64,000 nt of DNA. Source: Halomonas sp. 1513. Its GTDB lineage: Bacteria > Pseudomonadota > Gammaproteobacteria > Pseudomonadales > Halomonadaceae. Every line of letters begins with the position of its first letter. The stretch's first letter is position 1. This document shows positions 20,790 to 30,563 of this stretch, in pieces. Where the stretch lies: the NCBI GenBank assembly GCA_001971685.1, contig CP019326.1, positions 1,612,001 through 1,676,000 of the forward strand, given 5' to 3'. Below the pieces are notes generated by a model. That model worked only from the letters and a program-made list of their open reading frames with translations, was not told the DNA's origin and searched no databases. Made by a program: the position numbers and the translations under genes.

Positions 20790-22310
20790 ATGTGCGGTAT
20801 CGTGGGCCTGATGGCCAACCAGGCGGTCAACCAGGGCATCTATGATGCGCTGACAGTCCTTCAGCACCGTGGCCAGGATGCCGCCGGGATGATGACATGG
20901 CATGAAGACCGCTTCCTGCTGCGCAAGAGCAACGGACTGGTGCGCGACGTCTTCCATACCCGCCACATGGCGCGCCTCAAGGGCAACCTGGGCATCGGCC
21001 ACGTGCGCTATCCCACCGCCGGCTCGTCCAGCGAGGCGGAGTCGCAGCCGTTCTACGTCAACTCGCCCTACGGCATCTCGCTGGCCCACAACGGCAACCT
21101 GACCAACTCGGATCAGCTCAAGCAGGAGCTGTTCTCCACCGACCTGCGCCACATCAACACCAGCTCCGACTCCGAGGTGCTGCTCAACGTCTTCGCCCAC
21201 GAGCTGGGCAAGCAGGGCCACCACCTCGAGCCCGAGGACATCTTCGACGCCGTGCGCCGCGTGCACCGCCGCTGCAAGGGCGGCTACGCCGCGGTGGCGA
21301 TCATCAACGGCTTCGGCATGGTCGCCTTCCGCGACCCCCAGGGCATCCGCCCGGTGGTGTTCGGCACCCGCGACGAGGGTGGCCACCAGGACGTGATGAT
21401 CGCCTCCGAGTCGGTGGCGCTGGACGTCGGCGGCTTCGAGCTGCACCGCGACCTGGCCCCCGGCGAAGCGATCTTCGTCGATATGCGCGGCAACATCCAC
21501 ACCCAGCAGTGTGCCGACAAGCCGATCCTTGCGCCGTGCATCTTCGAGCACGTCTACCTGGCGCGGCCCGACTCGATCCTCGACGGCGCCTACGTCTACG
21601 GCACGCGCATGCAGATGGGCCGCAAGCTCGGCGACCGCATCCAGCACGAGTGGCCCGAACACGACATCGACGTGGTGATCCCGATCCCCGACACCTCGCG
21701 CACCTCGGCGCTGGAGCTCGCCCAGCATCTCGGCGTGACCTATCGCGAAGGCTTCATGAAGAACCGCTACATCGGCCGCACCTTCATCATGCCTGGGCAG
21801 ACCCAGCGCAAGAAGTCGGTGCGCCAGAAGCTCAACGCCATCGACATCGAGTTCAAGGGCAAGAACGTGCTGCTGGTCGACGACTCCATCGTGCGCGGCA
21901 CCACCTGCAAGCAGATCATCCAGATGGCCCGCGAGGCCGGTGCCAGCAAGGTCTATTTTGCCTCCGCCGCGCCGCCGGTGCGCTACCCCAACGTCTACGG
22001 CATCGACATGCCGGCGGCCAACGAGCTTATCGCCCACGGTCGCAGCGAGGCCGAGGTCGGCGAGCTGATCGGCGCCGACCGCATCTTCTACCAGGACCTC
22101 GACGACCTGCGCGACGCCTGCCGCGAGGTCAATCCGGCCCTCGAGCAGTTCGACTGCTCGGTATTCGACGGCCAGTACATCACCGGCGATATCGACGACG
22201 CCTATCTGAGCCGGCTCGAGGCCTCGCGCAACGACAGCGCCAAGGTCCAGAACGTCAGCGACCACGCCCTGGTCGGCATGCACAATCAGGATGACCTCGA
22301 TGACGACTGA
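20790..22310 (+). CDS. purF: amidophosphoribosyltransferase
   Basis: Commits PRPP to purine synthesis by forming phosphoribosylamine from glutamine. The 506-residue protein begins [11 protein letters not shown], with catalytic Cys2 exposed after Met removal. The C-terminal PRTase domain carries [18 protein letters not shown], a canonical PRPP loop. GCGAGGTAAGGCGGA upstream contains the ribosome site. The metZ start lies within its last codons. Confidence 0.97.
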   Translation: MCGIVGLMANQAVNQGIYDALTVLQHRGQDAAGMMTWHEDRFLLRKSNGLVRDVFHTRHMARLKGNLGIGHVRYPTAGSSSEAESQPFYVNSPYGISLAHNGNLTNSDQLKQELFSTDLRHINTSSDSEVLLNVFAHELGKQGHHLEPEDIFDAVRRVHRRCKGGYAAVAIINGFGMVAFRDPQGIRPVVFGTRDEGGHQDVMIASESVALDVGGFELHRDLAPGEAIFVDMRGNIHTQQCADKPILAPCIFEHVYLARPDSILDGAYVYGTRMQMGRKLGDRIQHEWPEHDIDVVIPIPDTSRTSALELAQHLGVTYREGFMKNRYIGRTFIMPGQTQRKKSVRQKLNAIDIEFKGKNVLLVDDSIVRGTTCKQIIQMAREAGASKVYFASAAPPVRYPNVYGIDMPAANELIAHGRSEAEVGELIGADRIFYQDLDDLRDACREVNPALEQFDCSVFDGQYITGDIDDAYLSRLEASRNDSAKVQNVSDHALVGMHNQDDLDDD

Positions 22311-23505
22311 CAACTCACACGACTGGGCGCTGGCTACCCAGGCGATCCGCGCTGGCCACGCCCGCACCCACGAGCAGGAGCACGGCGAGCCGATCTTCCC
22401 GACTTCCAGCTTCGTCTACGGCAGCGCCGCCGAGGCGGCGCGCAAGTTTGGCGGCGAGGAGCCGGGCAATATCTACTCGCGCTTCACCAACCCCACGGTG
22501 CGTAACTTCGAGAAGCGCCTGGCGGTGATGGAGGGCGGCGAGCGCTGCGTGGCCACCAGCTCCGGCATGTCGGCGATCCTCTCCACCGCCCTGGCGCTGC
22601 TCCAGGCCGGCGACGAGATCGTCGCCTCGCGCTCGCTGTTCGGCTCCACCGTCAGCCTGTTCGACAAGTACCTCGGCAAGTTCGGCATCGTCACCCGCTA
22701 CGTCGAGCTCTCCGACCTCGAGGCCTGGGAGGCGGCGATCACCCCGGCCACCAGGCTGCTGTTCGCCGAGACCCCGTCGAACCCGCTCTCCGAGGTGGTC
22801 GATATCGCCGCGCTGGCCGAGATCGCCCATCGCCACGATGCGCTATTGGCCATCGACAACTGCTTCCTGACCCCGGCGCTGCAGAAGCCCATCGAGTTAG
22901 GGGCGGACCTGGTCATCCACTCCGCCACCAAGTATCTCGACGGCCAGGGCCGCGCCATCGGCGGGGCGGTCGTGGGTCGCGACAAGGAGCTCGAGGAGCT
23001 ATTCGGCGTGGTGCGCACCTGCGGGCCCTGCATGAGCCCGTTCAACGCCTGGATCTTCCTCAAGGGCCTCGAGACCCTCAACCTGCGCATGCGCGCCCAC
23101 TGCGAGAACGCCATGGCCCTGGCGCGCTGGCTCGAGGCGCACCCGGCGGTGAGCCGCGTCTACTACAGCGGCCTCGAGAGCCATCCCCAGCACGTGCTGG
23201 CCAGCCGCCAGCAGCAGGGCTACGGCGCCGTGCTCGGCCTCGAGGTGGTCAACGGTCGCGGGCAGAGCGCCCGCGAGGCCGCCTGGTCGGTGATCGATGC
23301 CACCCGGGTGATGTCGATCACCGGCAACCTGGGCGACGTCAAGACCACCATCACCCACCCCGGCACCACCACCCACGGCCGCCTCTCAGAAGAGCAGAAA
23401 GCCGCCGCCGGCATCAGCGATGGCCTGATCCGCGTCGCCGTCGGCCTCGAGGACATCGACGACCTCAAGGCCGACCTCGCCCGTGGCCTGGATGCCCTGG
23501 TGTAG
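22300..23505 (+). CDS. metZ: O-succinylhomoserine sulfhydrylase
   Basis: A PLP enzyme making homocysteine from O-succinylhomoserine and sulfide. The protein is 401 residues from ATG 22300; an ATG at 22291 is in frame but leaves no space after the AGG Shine-Dalgarno. The PLP lysine is in [12 protein letters not shown] (near residue 206), a MetZ-type signature, and the C-terminal [19 protein letters not shown] segment is typical of the Cys/Met PLP family. It overlaps the purF 3' end by 11 nt; purF-metZ linkage is common in pseudomonads and relatives. Confidence 0.93.
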   Translation: MTTDNSHDWALATQAIRAGHARTHEQEHGEPIFPTSSFVYGSAAEAARKFGGEEPGNIYSRFTNPTVRNFEKRLAVMEGGERCVATSSGMSAILSTALALLQAGDEIVASRSLFGSTVSLFDKYLGKFGIVTRYVELSDLEAWEAAITPATRLLFAETPSNPLSEVVDIAALAEIAHRHDALLAIDNCFLTPALQKPIELGADLVIHSATKYLDGQGRAIGGAVVGRDKELEELFGVVRTCGPCMSPFNAWIFLKGLETLNLRMRAHCENAMALARWLEAHPAVSRVYYSGLESHPQHVLASRQQQGYGAVLGLEVVNGRGQSAREAAWSVIDATRVMSITGNLGDVKTTITHPGTTTHGRLSEEQKAAAGISDGLIRVAVGLEDIDDLKADLARGLDALV

Positions 23506-23513
23506 TGGTTAGT

Positions 23514-23538
23514 GTGGGAGCGACTTCAGTCGCGATGG
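23514..23538 (+). repeat. REP-like palindromic element
   Basis: A GTGGGAGCGACTTCAGTCGC core with hairpin GCGACT-TC-AGTCGC begins 8 nt after the metZ stop and resembles the REP sequences common in Pseudomonas and relatives. Only one copy was noticed here. It may also stabilise or terminate the purF-metZ transcript. Confidence 0.6.
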
Positions 23539-23585
23539 CAGCACGCAGCGCTGCCCGCTAAGCAGCGCAGTGCCTTAAAACCCGA

Positions 23586-23636
23586 TTGGCGATCTCGGAT
23601 GCTGATGCTATTCTTGTATATCCCCATGGCATATAC
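23586..23636 (+). promoter_or_regulatory. vapBC promoter and operator
   Basis: TTGGCG (23586-23591), a 17-bp spacer and TATTCT (23609-23614) form a good sigma-70 promoter. Just downstream, GTATAT (23616-23621) and ATATAC (23631-23636) are inverted around 9 nt, placing a palindrome across the start site. VapBC complexes typically repress their own promoter by binding such repeats. Confidence 0.6.
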
Positions 23637-23648
23637 CGGAGGTGTGTG

Positions 23649-23879
23649 ATGGAACAGGCATCGGTATTCAAGAGCAATCGCAGCCAGGCAGTTCGGCTGC
23701 CCAAGGCCGCCGCTCTGCCCGACAGCGTCACTCGCGTCGACGTGGTAGTGGTGGGGCGGACGCGCATTATCGCCCCGGCAGGCGAAGCCTGGGACAGCTG
23801 GTTCGATGGCGAAACCGTTAGCGACGACTACATGCTCGAGCGCGGCCAGCCGGCCGACCAAGAGCGTGAGGGGTTTTAG
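23649..23879 (+). CDS. vapB: VapB-like antitoxin
   Basis: A 76-residue antitoxin starting MEQASVFKSNRSQAVRLPKA, the swapped-hairpin AbrB-type DNA-binding fold of the VapB/MazE group. GGAGGTG lies about 6 nt before the ATG; an in-frame start at 23586 would begin inside the promoter. The C-terminal half (WDSWFDGETVSDDYML) is the toxin-neutralising tail typical of type II antitoxins. vapC follows after 49 nt. Confidence 0.9.
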   Translation: MEQASVFKSNRSQAVRLPKAAALPDSVTRVDVVVVGRTRIIAPAGEAWDSWFDGETVSDDYMLERGQPADQEREGF

Positions 23880-23928
23880 GCATTGCCTGTAAAGGCAGCG
23901 AGCGCAGCTAATTTTCGGATAATGCCTA

Positions 23929-24336
23929 ATGTTGAAGTACATGCTGGACACCAACATCTGCATCTTCACCATCAAGAACCGCCCGCCACAGGTCCGCGAT
24001 ACCTTCAAGCGTCATCATGCCCAGCTATGCATCAGTACCGTGACGCTGATGGAGTTGATCTACGGCGCCGAAAAATCGGCGAGCCCTGAGCGTAACCTGG
24101 CGGTGGTTGAAGGCTTTGCCGCGCGCCTCGAGGTACTCGACTACGATGCCCATGCTGCAGCGCATAGCGGGCAGATACGCGCTGAATTGGCCAAGAGTGG
24201 TACGCCCATTGGTCCATATGACCAGATGATCGCCGGCCATGCCCGATCCCGAGGGCTTGTGGTGGTTACCCACAATATTGGTGAATTCCAACGTGTGCCT
24301 GGTCTCAGAGTCGAAAACTGGACGCCTGACACCTAG
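23929..24336 (+). CDS. vapC: VapC-like PIN-domain ribonuclease toxin
   Basis: A 135-residue PIN-domain protein. The acidic active-site residues are visible: Asp in MLDTNICIF (residue 7), Glu in TLMELIYGAE (about 43) and Asp in IGPYDQMIAGHA (about 98). VapC toxins cleave tRNA or rRNA when free of VapB. The spacer after vapB holds a small hairpin (TGCCT-GTAA-AGGCA) and no strong Shine-Dalgarno, which would keep toxin translation low. RNA target unknown. Confidence 0.9.
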   Translation: MLKYMLDTNICIFTIKNRPPQVRDTFKRHHAQLCISTVTLMELIYGAEKSASPERNLAVVEGFAARLEVLDYDAHAAAHSGQIRAELAKSGTPIGPYDQMIAGHARSRGLVVVTHNIGEFQRVPGLRVENWTPDT

Positions 24337-24417
24337 GCGCAGCGCTGCCGGGGGGCCAATGTCACTTGCCAGGTGCCGCGGTTGCTGTAAAGGTAAAGAA
24401 AACCCTGCGGTACTCCC

Positions 24418-25440
24418 ATGAGCGAATCCGACCCTGATCCCTGCTTACGCTTGACCTTTCACGAGGCGCTGATGGCGCATCCGCTGATCCGCGAGCTGTG
24501 GCATCACTTCCCCGAAAACATGTTCCTGGTACGCGCCGAGCCTGACGGCCACTTCGTGGTCGAGGCCGCCAACCCGGCGCAGCACGCCACGATCGGGCGG
24601 GAGTGCATTGGCAAACCGATCGCCTCCTTCATGCCGGCGGTGACCGCCGAGGCCATCTACGCCCGCTACCGCGAGTGCGTGGCCCGCGATGAACCCATGC
24701 GCTATGAGGAGCACGTCGCCTTTTTCGATGAGCAAGGCAACGAGCAGTTCGGCTATTGGTTGACCCTTATCGTGCCGCTGCACAACGACGCCGAGGATTC
24801 ACAGCGCGTTACCCATCTGTTTGGGATTGCCCAGGATGTGACCGAGCTACGCAACGCCCGCGAGGCCCTGGAGCGCCAAAACCAGGTGCTTGAAGCGCGG
24901 GTGGAGGAGCGAACCGCGGCGCTGCAGCGTGCCAACCACGAACTCACCCAGCTCAATGGCCAGCTCGGGGAGATGGCCACCCGCGATTTCCTCACCGGCT
25001 GCTACAACCGCCGGCATATCGAAACCCTCGGCCAGCGAGAAGTGGAGCGGGCGCGGCGCTACGTCTCCCCGCTCAGCGCGCTGATGCTGGATCTCGATGC
25101 CTTCAAGCACGTCAACGACACGCTCGGCCATGCCGCCGGTGACGCCGCCCTCAAGCGCGTTGCCGCCTGCCTGCAGCAGGCGCTGCGCGAGAGCGACCTG
25201 TTAGGGCGCTTCGGCGGCGATGAGTTTCTGATTCTGCTGCCCGAAATTGGCCGCGAGGACGCCGCGGCCACCGCCGCTCGGCTGCGCCAACAGGTAGCCG
25301 AACTCGCCGGAGTTTCTATAAGCATCGGGGTCGCCACCCTGCGCCATCAGGACGACAGCCTGGATAGCCTCGCCGGCCGCGCCGACCAGCGGCTGCTAGA
25401 CGCCAAGCGCCAGCGCTACGCGCAACCCCATCGAGACTGA
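24418..25440 (+). CDS. PAS-GGDEF diguanylate cyclase
   Basis: A 340-residue, apparently soluble signalling protein: a PAS sensor domain (about 20-150), a coiled-coil linker (LERQNQVLEARVEERTAALQ, about 152-190) and a GGDEF domain (about 195-335). The active-site motif RFGGDEFLILLPE is intact, and RESD five residues before GGDEF is a canonical inhibitory I-site, so product feedback is expected. It should make c-di-GMP. It is close to, and on the same strand as, the flagellar genes. The sensed signal is unknown. Confidence 0.92.
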   Translation: MSESDPDPCLRLTFHEALMAHPLIRELWHHFPENMFLVRAEPDGHFVVEAANPAQHATIGRECIGKPIASFMPAVTAEAIYARYRECVARDEPMRYEEHVAFFDEQGNEQFGYWLTLIVPLHNDAEDSQRVTHLFGIAQDVTELRNAREALERQNQVLEARVEERTAALQRANHELTQLNGQLGEMATRDFLTGCYNRRHIETLGQREVERARRYVSPLSALMLDLDAFKHVNDTLGHAAGDAALKRVAACLQQALRESDLLGRFGGDEFLILLPEIGREDAAATAARLRQQVAELAGVSISIGVATLRHQDDSLDSLAGRADQRLLDAKRQRYAQPHRD

Positions 25441-25488
25441 CGCCTCTCCGACGTTTGCCCCGGCGTCAAAAAAATCGCGGCCACACCC

Positions 25489-25515
25489 TAAAGTTCACTC
25501 TCCCCCCGCCGATGG
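25489..25515 (+). promoter_or_regulatory. sigma-28 (FliA) promoter of the first fliD
   Basis: TAAAGTTC (25489-25496), an 11-bp spacer and GCCGATGG (25508-25515) match the FliA consensus TAAAGTTT-N11-GCCGATAA closely. It lies 43 nt before the fliD start. Confidence 0.88.
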
Positions 25516-25558
25516 CCTACGCATAGAGAGGAAAATACACGCGTTTTGGAGTGGGTTT

Positions 25559-26932
25559 ATGTCGAGTATCACCTCACTAGGGATTGGCTCCGGCCTCGAC
25601 CTCAACGGCCTGCTGGGGCAGCTGGAAGAGGCCGAGCGCGCCAAACTCGACCCGATTGCGCAGCAGGTCGAGACGCAGCAGGTAAAGATATCCGCTTATG
25701 GCGAACTGCAGAGCACGCTCTCGGCGTTCGATAATAGCGTCGCTACGCTCAATGATCCGGCGCTGTTCCAGAGCGTTACCTCGGAGGTAAGCGGTGGCGC
25801 CGTCCAGGCGGCCGCCAGCCCCGAGGCTAGCCCCGGCCGCTATGACGTGGAGGTCGGCGAGATCGCCACGGCAGGCAATCTGGCCACCGAGCGAGTCAGC
25901 GACCTGGATACGATCGTTTCCGAAGGGGGGGGCAAGCTCCAACTGAGCTTTGAAGACGGCTCATTGGATCACCCGGTCGATATTGCTGCGGGCAGCACCT
26001 TGGAAGATGTGCGCGATGCCATCAACGCCGACCCCAATGCGGCGGTAAATGCCTCTATCGTCAACGATGGCGAAGGCTACCGACTTGCCTTGATGTCGCA
26101 AGACACCGGCGCTGAGGCGGCAATCACGGGCACTGACTTTGCCCAGTTCTCGGATGCTGAGCTTTCCGGCGACAGCGTGTTTCAGGACGGCCAGAATGCC
26201 GTTCTCTCAGTCAACGGCATTGATATCTCTGGTCCCACCAACCAGATCGAGGATGCCATTCAGGGCGTAACCCTCGACCTGCAGGAGCCGGGCAGCAGCA
26301 CCGTGGTGGTGGAGCGCGACAGCGAGACCATTCGCGACAGCATCGTCGGCTTCGTCGATGCCTACAACGAGATGAAGGGGACCGCCGGGCAGCTCACCGC
26401 GTTTAATGGGGAAGAGGGCGAGGCTGGCCCGCTGATCGGCGACAGCACCGTGCGTGCCATCGAGTCCAGCCTGCGCAACGATCTGGCCGCCGGTGTGACC
26501 CAGGATGATGAGCTATCGCTGCTGTCTGACATGGGCCTCTCGCTCACCGTCGACGGCACCCTCGAACTCGACGAGCAGCAGCTGGACAGCGTCTTGGCCA
26601 ACGATCCGGGCGGCGTGGCCAGCTTCTTTGCCGGTGACGACGATACCGCCGGCCTTGCCGGCCGCCTGGCGGGCACCACCGAGCAGCTACTGAGAAGCAA
26701 CGGGGCGCTTGAAGGCTCGATCAACAGCGCCGAGACGCGCATCGATAGCCTTGGCGACCGCTTCGAGCGCACCGAGCAGACGATAGATCAGACTATCGAG
26801 CGCTATCGTTCACAGTTCGTGCAACTGGACGGGATGCTGGCGCAGATGAATCAGACCAGCAGCTACCTCAGTGAGCAGCTCAGCAACATGGGAGGTGGTC
26901 AAGGAGGTGGTGGCATGGGTGGGCTCATGTGA
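25559..26932 (+). CDS. fliD: flagellar filament cap protein FliD (copy 1)
   Basis: FliD caps the growing filament and folds exported flagellin. The 457-residue protein begins MSSITSLGIGSGLDLNGLLGQ, the FliD N-terminus, and ends in the second FliD domain with a coiled-coil tail (IERYRSQFVQLDGMLAQMNQ) followed by Gly/Met-rich residues. GGAG is 8 nt before the ATG. It has its own sigma-28 promoter and a terminator, so it is a separate unit from the second fliD. The middle is strongly acidic, fitting a halophile. Confidence 0.92.
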   Translation: MSSITSLGIGSGLDLNGLLGQLEEAERAKLDPIAQQVETQQVKISAYGELQSTLSAFDNSVATLNDPALFQSVTSEVSGGAVQAAASPEASPGRYDVEVGEIATAGNLATERVSDLDTIVSEGGGKLQLSFEDGSLDHPVDIAAGSTLEDVRDAINADPNAAVNASIVNDGEGYRLALMSQDTGAEAAITGTDFAQFSDAELSGDSVFQDGQNAVLSVNGIDISGPTNQIEDAIQGVTLDLQEPGSSTVVVERDSETIRDSIVGFVDAYNEMKGTAGQLTAFNGEEGEAGPLIGDSTVRAIESSLRNDLAAGVTQDDELSLLSDMGLSLTVDGTLELDEQQLDSVLANDPGGVASFFAGDDDTAGLAGRLAGTTEQLLRSNGALEGSINSAETRIDSLGDRFERTEQTIDQTIERYRSQFVQLDGMLAQMNQTSSYLSEQLSNMGGGQGGGGMGGLM

Positions 26933-26960
26933 TCAGTTGGACGCTCGCTATACCAGCCGA

Positions 26961-26982
26961 CCCCGGTTTATCCGGGGTTTTT
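26961..26982 (+). terminator. rho-independent terminator after fliD copy 1
   Basis: CCCCGG-TTTAT-CCGGGG is followed directly by a run of five T. It lies 28 nt after the fliD stop and just before the next sigma-28 promoter. Confidence 0.88.
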
Positions 26983-26999
26983 GCAAAGTCGAAAAAAAC

Positions 27000-27026
27000 T
27001 AAAGTCTTTGGCCGGGCCGCCGATAT
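27000..27026 (+). promoter_or_regulatory. sigma-28 promoter of the second fliD
   Basis: TAAAGTCT (27000-27007), an 11-bp spacer and GCCGATAT (27019-27026) match the FliA consensus at nearly every position. It lies 45 nt before the start codon. Confidence 0.9.
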
Positions 27027-27071
27027 TCATGGTTAGACCCGTCGTGGATGCTTTCAGAGGAAATATCCCAC

Positions 27072-28436
27072 ATGGCTACCATTTCCGCCCTTGGTGTCGG
27101 CTCTGGCCTTGACCTTACCGGCCTGCTCGATCAACTCAATGCTGCCGAGCGCCAAAAGCTGCAGCCCGTCACCGCACAGCGGAGCCAGGAGCAGGCCAAG
27201 ATCTCCGCATACGGACGCCTTCAATCCAGTTTGGATAGGGTGCAGACCGCGGTTGGCAAGCTGAATGACGCGTCACTTTATAGCAGTCTCTCGACCAGCG
27301 TACTGGGGGAAGGCATCACAGCCACTGCGGGTAGCAGTGCCAGCGCCGGGCGCTACGAGGTAGAGGTGGTTCACGCTGCACGCGGCGGTAGCTTGGCGAG
27401 CTACGGCGAGGCCAGTGCTACTGACCCAGTCGTCGGTGTTGGTGGTGACACGCTGACTCTCTCCTTTGGCGGCAAGGACGATGTTGAGGTCGTGCTTGAG
27501 GAGGGCTGGTCGCTTAGCCAGATTCGCGACGCGATCAATGCCCATCCAGAAGCTGGCGTCACTGCCTCGATCATCAACGACGGTAGCCAGGAGGGCTATC
27601 GGCTGGTGCTCAGCTCTGCCGACACTGGCGCCGCGGCGGGTATCGAGGGCATGAAGTTTGACAACAATAGCTTGAATCAGGACACCTCCAGCCTGGTGGC
27701 GGGGCGCGATGCTGAGCTGAAGATCAATAACATCCTGATCACCAGTGCGAGTAATCGCGTTGAGGGTGCTATACAGGGTATGACGCTGGAGTTGGATAGT
27801 TCAGCGACAGGTAAGGTGGTAACCGTCGTAGTCGAGCAGGATGCCGAGAAGCTCAAGGAGGCGGTCCAAGGTTTCGTCTCTGCCTTCAACGAGATGAAGT
27901 CCACCGTTGGCCGTATGACCAATGTGACCGGTGACGCTGAGACCGCCGGTGAACTGGTGGGCGACCGAACCATACGCACTATCGAAACGCGTTTGGGGCG
28001 TGACCTGGTCAATATGGTGGAAGGTGGAGCGGCAGGCCTGCTGTCCGATGTTGGTATTTCCCTGCGCCCCAATGGCCGCTTGGAGCTTGATGAGGCCAAG
28101 CTCGACGACGTCATCGCTAGCGAACCACAACGTTTGGCCGACTTTTTTGCCGGTGACGATAGCGATGCTGGCCTGGCCGGGCGGCTGGAGCAGACCCTGG
28201 CGCAGTTCCTTGGCAGCGATGGCTTGGTTCAGAGCTCGATTACGAGTGCCGAGACGCGGGTCACTAGCCTGGAGAATCGTTTCGAGCGTATGGAGCTCAG
28301 TATCGAACGGACGCTGGAGCGATACCGGCGCCAGTTTGGCCAGCTCGATAGCATGCTCTCCCAGATGAACGCGACTAGCGCCTACCTTAGCCAGCAGTTT
28401 GACATGCTCTCGCAGATGGGTGGGCAGCGCCGCTAA
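27072..28436 (+). CDS. fliD: flagellar filament cap protein FliD (copy 2)
   Basis: A 454-residue paralog of the preceding FliD: MATISALGVGSGLDLTGLLD at the N-terminus and the same C-terminal organisation (IERTLERYRRQFGQLDSMLS). The ATG at 27072 is preceded by AGAGGAAA; an upstream in-frame start at 27048 lacks the conserved N-terminus. The two FliDs agree at both ends and differ in the middle, where FliD subunits face outward. Its own sigma-28 promoter suggests separate expression. No fliS or fliT follows, which is unusual for a fliD locus. Confidence 0.92.
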   Translation: MATISALGVGSGLDLTGLLDQLNAAERQKLQPVTAQRSQEQAKISAYGRLQSSLDRVQTAVGKLNDASLYSSLSTSVLGEGITATAGSSASAGRYEVEVVHAARGGSLASYGEASATDPVVGVGGDTLTLSFGGKDDVEVVLEEGWSLSQIRDAINAHPEAGVTASIINDGSQEGYRLVLSSADTGAAAGIEGMKFDNNSLNQDTSSLVAGRDAELKINNILITSASNRVEGAIQGMTLELDSSATGKVVTVVVEQDAEKLKEAVQGFVSAFNEMKSTVGRMTNVTGDAETAGELVGDRTIRTIETRLGRDLVNMVEGGAAGLLSDVGISLRPNGRLELDEAKLDDVIASEPQRLADFFAGDDSDAGLAGRLEQTLAQFLGSDGLVQSSITSAETRVTSLENRFERMELSIERTLERYRRQFGQLDSMLSQMNATSAYLSQQFDMLSQMGGQRR

Positions 28437-28472
28437 GCTGCTGCAACAGCAGCGTCTCATCGCCCTAGCCCT

Positions 28473-28507
28473 CAGCCCCTGGTTCTAATGCCCGGGGCTG
28501 TGCTTTT
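28473..28507 (+). terminator. probable terminator after fliD copy 2
   Basis: CAGCCCC and GGGGCTG form a 7-bp stem around a 14-nt loop, followed by a short TGCTTTT tail. It stands between fliD and the flagellin promoter. Confidence 0.5.
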
Positions 28508-28583
28508 GATGGGCGATGGCCACCTTGCCACCCTCTAGAAGCGCTTTTGGTGCAAATAATCCGAGATTTTTTTCCGCCAGGCC

Positions 28584-28610
28584 TAAAGGCAGCCCTGAGC
28601 CAGCCGTTAT
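28584..28610 (+). promoter_or_regulatory. sigma-28 promoter of the first flagellin gene
   Basis: TAAAGGCA (28584-28591), 11 bp, GCCGTTAT (28603-28610) match the FliA consensus. The resulting leader to the fliC start is about 100 nt, longer than for the fliD genes. Confidence 0.85.
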
Positions 28611-28720
28611 ATAGGTAACGGCCAACGGCGCCGTTGTGGCGGGCTCGGAGACTGCGAGCCGCAGACAGAGAACCGCGGGCCCGCCAATGGAGCCCTCAAC
28701 TTACGGGAAGGAACATCACC

Positions 28721-29578
28721 ATGTCTGTGATCAATACCAACATCACTGCCTTGATTGGCCAGAACAACCTCAACAAGTCGCAGTCTGCTCAGCAGCAGGC
28801 GATGGAGCGTCTCTCCTCGGGTCTGCGCATCAACAGCGCCAAGGACGATGCCGCCGGTCAGGCCATCGCCAACAAGATGACTGCCCAGATCAACGGCATG
28901 AACCAGGCCAGCCGTAATGCCAATGACGGTATCTCGCTGGTACAGACCATGGAAGGCGGTCTCGACCAGATCAACAATAACCTTCAGCGTATCCGCGAGC
29001 TGGCGGTACAGGGTGCCAACGACACCAACAGTGAAGAAGACCGCGTTGCTATTGCTACCGAGATCAGTGAACGCTTGGATGAAATCGACCGCATTGCGGC
29101 GGGCTCCAACTTCAATACCACCTCTCTTCTGGATAATGCTGAAGACCTGAGTATTCAGGTGGGGGCAGGCACCGACGCAGACGCGGATGTCATTACAATC
29201 GGTCTGGTCGACGCAACAGTCGATGGGTTGGAACTATCTGCAGATAGCTTCCGAGCTGATGGAGACGGTGAATTCGATGCCGACGCACTTGATCACGATG
29301 GTTTCCAAACATTGATCAATAATGTCGATGATGCAATGGAGACACTGGATACGGAGCGTGCAACGCTGGGTGCTACCCTCAATCGTTTCGATTCTGTGAT
29401 CGAGAACCTGGCCACGACCTCCAACAACTTGTCAGAGGCGCGTTCGCGGATCGAAGACGCCGACTATGCGGTGGAGGTCTCCAACATGACGCGTGCCAAT
29501 ATCCTCCAGCAGGCGGGCACATCCGTGCTGGCTCAGGCTAACCAGACGCCGCAGTCTGTCCTCTCTTTGCTGGGCTAA
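28721..29578 (+). CDS. fliC: flagellin (copy 1)
   Basis: A 285-residue flagellin starting MSVINTNITALIGQNNLNKS; GGGAAGGA precedes the ATG, and the longer in-frame start at 28634 is not conserved. It consists of the D0/D1 coiled-coil domains with only a short acidic middle (about residues 150-215), so it lacks the large D2/D3 domains of enterobacterial flagellins. The C-terminus SVLAQANQTPQSVLSLLG is the classic export/polymerisation end. It shares its first roughly 107 residues and last roughly 68 residues with the next gene. Confidence 0.96.
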   Translation: MSVINTNITALIGQNNLNKSQSAQQQAMERLSSGLRINSAKDDAAGQAIANKMTAQINGMNQASRNANDGISLVQTMEGGLDQINNNLQRIRELAVQGANDTNSEEDRVAIATEISERLDEIDRIAAGSNFNTTSLLDNAEDLSIQVGAGTDADADVITIGLVDATVDGLELSADSFRADGDGEFDADALDHDGFQTLINNVDDAMETLDTERATLGATLNRFDSVIENLATTSNNLSEARSRIEDADYAVEVSNMTRANILQQAGTSVLAQANQTPQSVLSLLG

Positions 29579-29609
29579 TACGCAGCTAAATACGTAGATT
29601 CGTGATGAC

Positions 29610-29628
29610 GAGTGCCCGAGCGGCACTC
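29610..29628 (+). other. hairpin between the two flagellin genes
   Basis: GAGTGCC-CGAGC-GGCACTC is a 7-bp stem 31 nt after the first flagellin stop, without a T-run. No sigma-28 match was found in this 84-nt gap, so the second flagellin may be read through from the first promoter, with the hairpin tuning decay or partial termination. Confidence 0.5.
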
Positions 29629-29662
29629 GGTCACGGCATTAACGGTTAAAAGGAAGACGATA

Positions 29663-30541
29663 ATGTCTGTAATCAATACCAATATTACCGCCTTGATTGG
29701 CCAGAACAACCTCAACAAGTCGCAGTCTGCTCAGCAGCAGGCGATGGAGCGCCTGTCATCCGGCCTGCGTATCAATAGCGCCAAGGACGATGCCGCTGGT
29801 CAGGCTATCGCCAACAAGATGACCGCTCAGATCAACGGCATGAACCAGGCCAGCCGTAATGCCAATGATGGCATCTCGCTGGTGCAGACCATGGAGGGCG
29901 GTCTTGACCAGATCAACAATAACCTCCAGCGTATTCGTGAGTTGGCGGTACAGGGTGCTAACGACACCAATAGCTTTGAGGATCGCCAGGCGATTGAGAC
30001 CGAGATTAACGAGCGTCTCCAGGAAATCGACCGTATTGCGACTGGCACTAACTTCAATACGACTTCGTTGCTTAATGAAGATGATCAAGAGTTAAGCATT
30101 CAAGTGGGTGCTGGCACCGATGGCGATGCAGATGTTATCGACATCGCGCTATTTGATGCCACGGGAAGTGGGCTTAGCCTGGATGATGCGGACGCTATTG
30201 AATTGGTTGGTGGTGTTTCCGAATTCACCATGACAGGCACTGATGGTTCCGCTGCTTTCGCCGACTTCACCAACTTGATCGATGTGGTTGATGATGCGAT
30301 GGGCGAGCTAGATACAGCTCGTGCAACGCTGGGCGCTACCCTCAATCGCTTCGATTCGGTGATTGAGAACCTTGCCACCACCTCCAACAACCTGTCAGAG
30401 GCGCGCTCACGCATCGAGGATGCCGACTACGCGGTGGAGGTCTCCAACATGACCCGTGCCAATATCCTCCAGCAGGCGGGCACGTCCGTGCTGGCGCAGG
30501 CCAACCAGACGCCGCAGTCTGTTCTTTCGCTGCTGGGCTAA
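29663..30541 (+). CDS. fliC: flagellin (copy 2)
   Basis: A 292-residue flagellin with the same N-terminal about 107 residues and C-terminal about 68 residues as copy 1. The central segment differs in sequence and is slightly longer (about residues 108-224), again rich in Asp and Glu. AAGGAAGA lies about 7 nt before the ATG. The pattern of identical ends with a divergent centre suggests tandem duplication with continuing gene conversion of the polymerising domains. A clear terminator follows. Confidence 0.96.
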   Translation: MSVINTNITALIGQNNLNKSQSAQQQAMERLSSGLRINSAKDDAAGQAIANKMTAQINGMNQASRNANDGISLVQTMEGGLDQINNNLQRIRELAVQGANDTNSFEDRQAIETEINERLQEIDRIATGTNFNTTSLLNEDDQELSIQVGAGTDGDADVIDIALFDATGSGLSLDDADAIELVGGVSEFTMTGTDGSAAFADFTNLIDVVDDAMGELDTARATLGATLNRFDSVIENLATTSNNLSEARSRIEDADYAVEVSNMTRANILQQAGTSVLAQANQTPQSVLSLLG

Positions 30542-30563
30542 TCAGTGCAGTGAGCTGCCTGCA

